A DNA stretch of 64,000 nt from Datnioides undecimradiatus (lineage: Eukaryota; Chordata; Actinopteri; Lobotiformes; Datnioididae): NCBI GenBank assembly GCA_008933995.1, contig WARS01000090.1, forward strand, positions 3,047,501-3,111,500, written 5' to 3'. Position 1 is the stretch's first letter; the number at the start of each line of letters is the position of its first letter. Below the pieces are notes generated by a model, which worked only from the letters and a program-made list of their open reading frames with translations, was not told the DNA's origin and searched no databases. The translations under genes were made by a program, and so were the position numbers. Shown here piece after piece: positions 60,999 to 64,000 of this stretch.

Positions 60999-61529
60999 TT
61001 ATTGGCTGATAAACACAAAGCATTTCAGGAGGAAATGTCCGTCTAGTTGGGGCACGGTCAAGTGGTGAAGTGTATTTCTTACTGACGCAAACATTAAAAG
61101 CTGGTGTGGACGAATCAGCTGTTGAATTTCAATCACGCAGTCACTGAGGTCAAGGGGATCACTCTCTTCTAAGGTGTGTTGCACTATCGTCACGTGAAAA
61201 GGAAGCACCAGCAGGTTATTTGAGCCAGTATTTTGCCCCCAGCCGGTGGAGACATGTCCTTGCTCGACACAGAACAACAACGAACGAACCAAAGCCTTTC
61301 CTCCGTCTACAAAGCAAAGAGAAAAACCAAGATGTTCCAAGAAAATCCTCATGGCTTCAGGTCCGGTACATGGGGGGGGGGAGGGTGATGAAATACTCAG
61401 AAACAGTGTAGTAATAATTTGCTCCTGCCACTGTTGCTCACTCCATGCCATTGTCACGTCACGATCAAAAAAGAACACCAGGTCCACAATTTCACATTTC
61501 GGTGTTTTTGCAGTTGCGCATTGGACCAA
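60999..61529 (-). other. unidentified 176-codon open frame
   Basis: The longest unspliced open frame in the right arm. It has no low-complexity bias over most of its length (…FLEHLGFSLCFVDGGKALV…, …DPLDLSDCVIEIQQLI…). I do not recognise a domain. It could be an exon or pseudogene fragment, part of a decayed transposon, or chance. There is no start context or splice support. Confidence 0.2.
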
Positions 61530-63009
61530 TCACCGTTGAGCTGGTGATCAAACTGGGACATTGATTAACTTGTTCTGCATTGCTGTACATGTTCTCTCTT
61601 AGCTGTTCTTCTATGTAGTCCAAAACAAACTGCTGATGCTGCTGATAATCGGGATTTTTGCATGGAGGGAGCTCCAGAATATTAAACTTTCACTAAAAAC
61701 CCCGAATGACGTCCATCTTAAAATGCTAGTTTCCACCTGTGCATTGCATTCCTGCGCATGTGCATTTTAAAATTTGCATGAACTAATATAATAAAACCTG
61801 AGTGCAAGTGAAGACAATTTAAAAAAAAAAAGGTTAAATTGCAAAAAACAGTGTTATCCTTGGCTGATGTGTTTATGTAAGTTTTTGCATCTATAAAAGC
61901 AAAATGCAACAAAGTGGAAACAGACTTTTTCAGTTTTTCGATCATGACGTGCGTGAAGCATGTGAGCTAAACAGAAACTGAGGCTTGGGCTGCTCTGCAG
62001 AGGTGTCACACATCAGCATCAGATCTGTCCGGAGCATTGAGGAGACTGTAACCTTCCTCAAATCAATATATATAAAACAAATGGCATATTTCCATATTTT
62101 TATGTCACCTGACCGCAGCATTCGCGCCACCAACTCTTGATCTCGCTGCACCTTAACTTCTGACATTTTCAGAACAGTAGTGTTCATTTTTTGTTGATTT
62201 TCTGCAAAGTCGCTTAAAATTTAAACTAAATTTGACCAGAAACTTGGCTGATGACAGTTTATCCTAATGATTAATCATGAGATGAATCAAATGGACGAGA
62301 CGATACTCAGGAATATGCTGGTATTACCTCTTCAGACCACTGAAAAGTATTCAAATTAAAAGATCTAACCAGGTGGAAATCACTGCCTACAACATAAGAC
62401 CTCTGACGAGCAGTCTCACTGACATATTACTTCATTTTAAGGGGTCATAAGCAAAAAAATGTCCACATGACAACCTCCTGTTCTCAAAACGTGCGTCTAA
62501 GTACAGACATTTGCAGAACATCCAAATTTCAAACTCTGTCCCCGGCTGTTCTGAAACATCTATTCAAAATAAATAAATAAATAATGTGTGTGAGTGAACC
62601 CGAACGCTAACTGCTCTCCCACACACCCATATTTGCGTTTGACGTGCAATTTTGCTCGCTGCTGCTCATGCAAGAATCACCTCATTAACAATCTTTTAAC
62701 ACTGACACAGGAAACAGAATAACACCCGGCGGAGCGGCGGCAGAGACACATGCTGTTGACGTCTGAGCTGCCGTGTAGATTTCGTGTGAGTGGTGTGTGA
62801 GCGTGCAGGTCCATGTCTCTGTTGGTCCCCAGTGTGTTTGTGTCTGTGTGTGGGGGGGGCATGAATGACTGTGTGCGTGAGTACACAAGTGTGTGTGCGT
62901 GTGTGTGTCGGTGGGACGTTTAGAAAGAGACAAGGGAGCACATATGGCCTGAACAGTCGGGGATGGAGCTCAGAACTCCCACATGACATGGCAGATAAAA
63001 ATAAAAATA

Positions 63010-63041
63010 GAGAGAGAGAGAGAGAGAGAGGGGGAGAGAGA
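63010..63041. repeat. (GA)n microsatellite
   Basis: A (GA)n run with a GGGG interruption. Confidence 0.9.
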
Positions 63042-64000
63042 GGCAAAGAGTGAATTGGCCTCTACTGCACCATAACATCGAATTAAACCACATGTATTTG
63101 TGAAGATTAAGTCCACTTGTGTACGTGTCAGTGTGTGCGTGCACGCCCAGTGTGCTGGTTGTGCAAAGCACCTGTGATTCACACCCTCACCTTGTATTAC
63201 AAACAGTCATACGTCCCGCGTTCCCCCTGCTCTGAGGACCACATTTTCACGCGAAACCATTATACAGACGTTGGGAAGATATGAATCACGTGGCTGTCGT
63301 AAAGAAAAAGCAAAAGCTTGCAGGTTGTCTCATCTGAAACGTGAAAAAGATCTTATTTCTTTGTTTTTCCGCACACTTTGCTGTGGTAGGGGTATTTTTA
63401 ACAGCTGTTATTGACGCGCAATGGTTCAGCACTTCTCTTTACTGTGGAACTGAAACTTATTCTGCACCTTCTGTCAGTCACACTCCAAAGAAAAATCACC
63501 TCGATGCCGCATAATGAAACATATTTCATGAGGTCTGCTGTTTACATGTTTCACAATAAAGCTCAGTTTTTCTTTTTCTAAAGCAGATTTCTTTAGCACC
63601 TGTTGCACGTTTGTTTGTGCACCATTATATCTTAGGCTTTAATTAGCTTGAAGAGGTACACGAGTGGTTTTGACAGTTGAGTTTGATCTATTTGTACTTT
63701 TGAAAACGTGTTTTTTTTTTCTAAATATTTTAATTTTGTCTAGAGAAGTTACACATTATTCAGCACTATGTGTTATGAGCTGCACAGTCAGCAGATGATG
63801 CATTATCTCGAAACCAAGCACTACGCTCAAAAGGCGCGTCACATGATCCAGCTTGCATCACAGGGAGACTATCAGCACTTAGTAAATGTAATGTCATTAT
63901 TATCAGTTCCTGCTTGCATTTTTCCAGCTGTCAACCATCATTAAAACACAGAAGCATATCAGTAGTTCATTCATGTTTTTGTTTTACTGCTATGATTAAA

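Larger units (their letters stand above)
60698..64000. other. intergenic region, right end
   Basis: No exon of a known family was recognised. It contains an unidentified open frame at 60999-61529 (minus), a (GA)n run at about 63010-63041 and short GT-rich patches near 62835-62908. Confidence 0.5.

Noticed and set aside
1-64000. CRISPR arrays, operons, prophage or other prokaryotic systems
   Set aside because: The window is intron-containing vertebrate DNA. The only regular repeats are microsatellites and minisatellites without spacer structure.

Overview
This 64 kb window is vertebrate nuclear DNA, almost certainly from a ray-finned (teleost) fish. The reasons are short coding exons split by GT-AG introns, very dense (CA)n/(TG)n microsatellites, fish-type L2 LINE fragments, a solo Ty3/gypsy-type LTR, hAT-like MITEs, and the gene content. 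There are no operons, CRISPR arrays or bacterial features. The species cannot be named from the sequence alone.

Layout: (1) 1-11173, plus strand: the last six coding exons of a sodium-coupled choline-transporter-like gene (slc5a7 family). Its 5' exons lie left of the window. A probable long 3' UTR runs to a poly(A) signal near 14675. (2) 14.7-27 kb: a gene-poor spacer with two decayed L2 LINE pieces, a faint Ty3-like vestige and two well-preserved tRNA genes (Ile-AAU, Gln-CUG). (3) 27043-30515, minus strand: a complete 12-coding-exon exosc9 (exosome ring subunit Rrp45/PM-Scl-75, 433 aa). (4) 33569-38294, plus strand: a complete 14-coding-exon calmegin/calnexin-family ER chaperone gene, best called clgn (659 aa). 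It is head-to-head with exosc9. (5) 39331-40349: a non-autonomous DNA transposon with terminal inverted repeats and TA flanks, just past the clgn poly(A) signal. (6) 42529-48471, minus strand: scoc (short coiled-coil protein, 119 aa long form). It is tail-to-tail with clgn, has an upstream ORF, and probably has a second, internal promoter that gives a short form. (7) 48.7-64 kb: no recognised gene; microsatellites, two minisatellites, one clean solo LTR with a perfect 5-bp target duplication, and one unidentified long open frame.

The genes do not form one pathway: neuronal transport, RNA decay, ER glycoprotein folding, and Golgi/autophagy trafficking. What links them is synteny. SCOC and CLGN are also neighbours on human 4q31.1, and EXOSC9 is on the same human arm (4q27). 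This supports the calmegin rather than calnexin call, as does the RKRRVRKD C-terminus. I found no convincing new biological system. The items most worth a second look are the divergent slc5a7 paralogue with its short tail, the calmegin exon whose retained intron would remove the ER-retrieval tail, the scoc upstream ORF and alternative promoter, and the facing CA/TG blocks at 4.1-4.4 kb.
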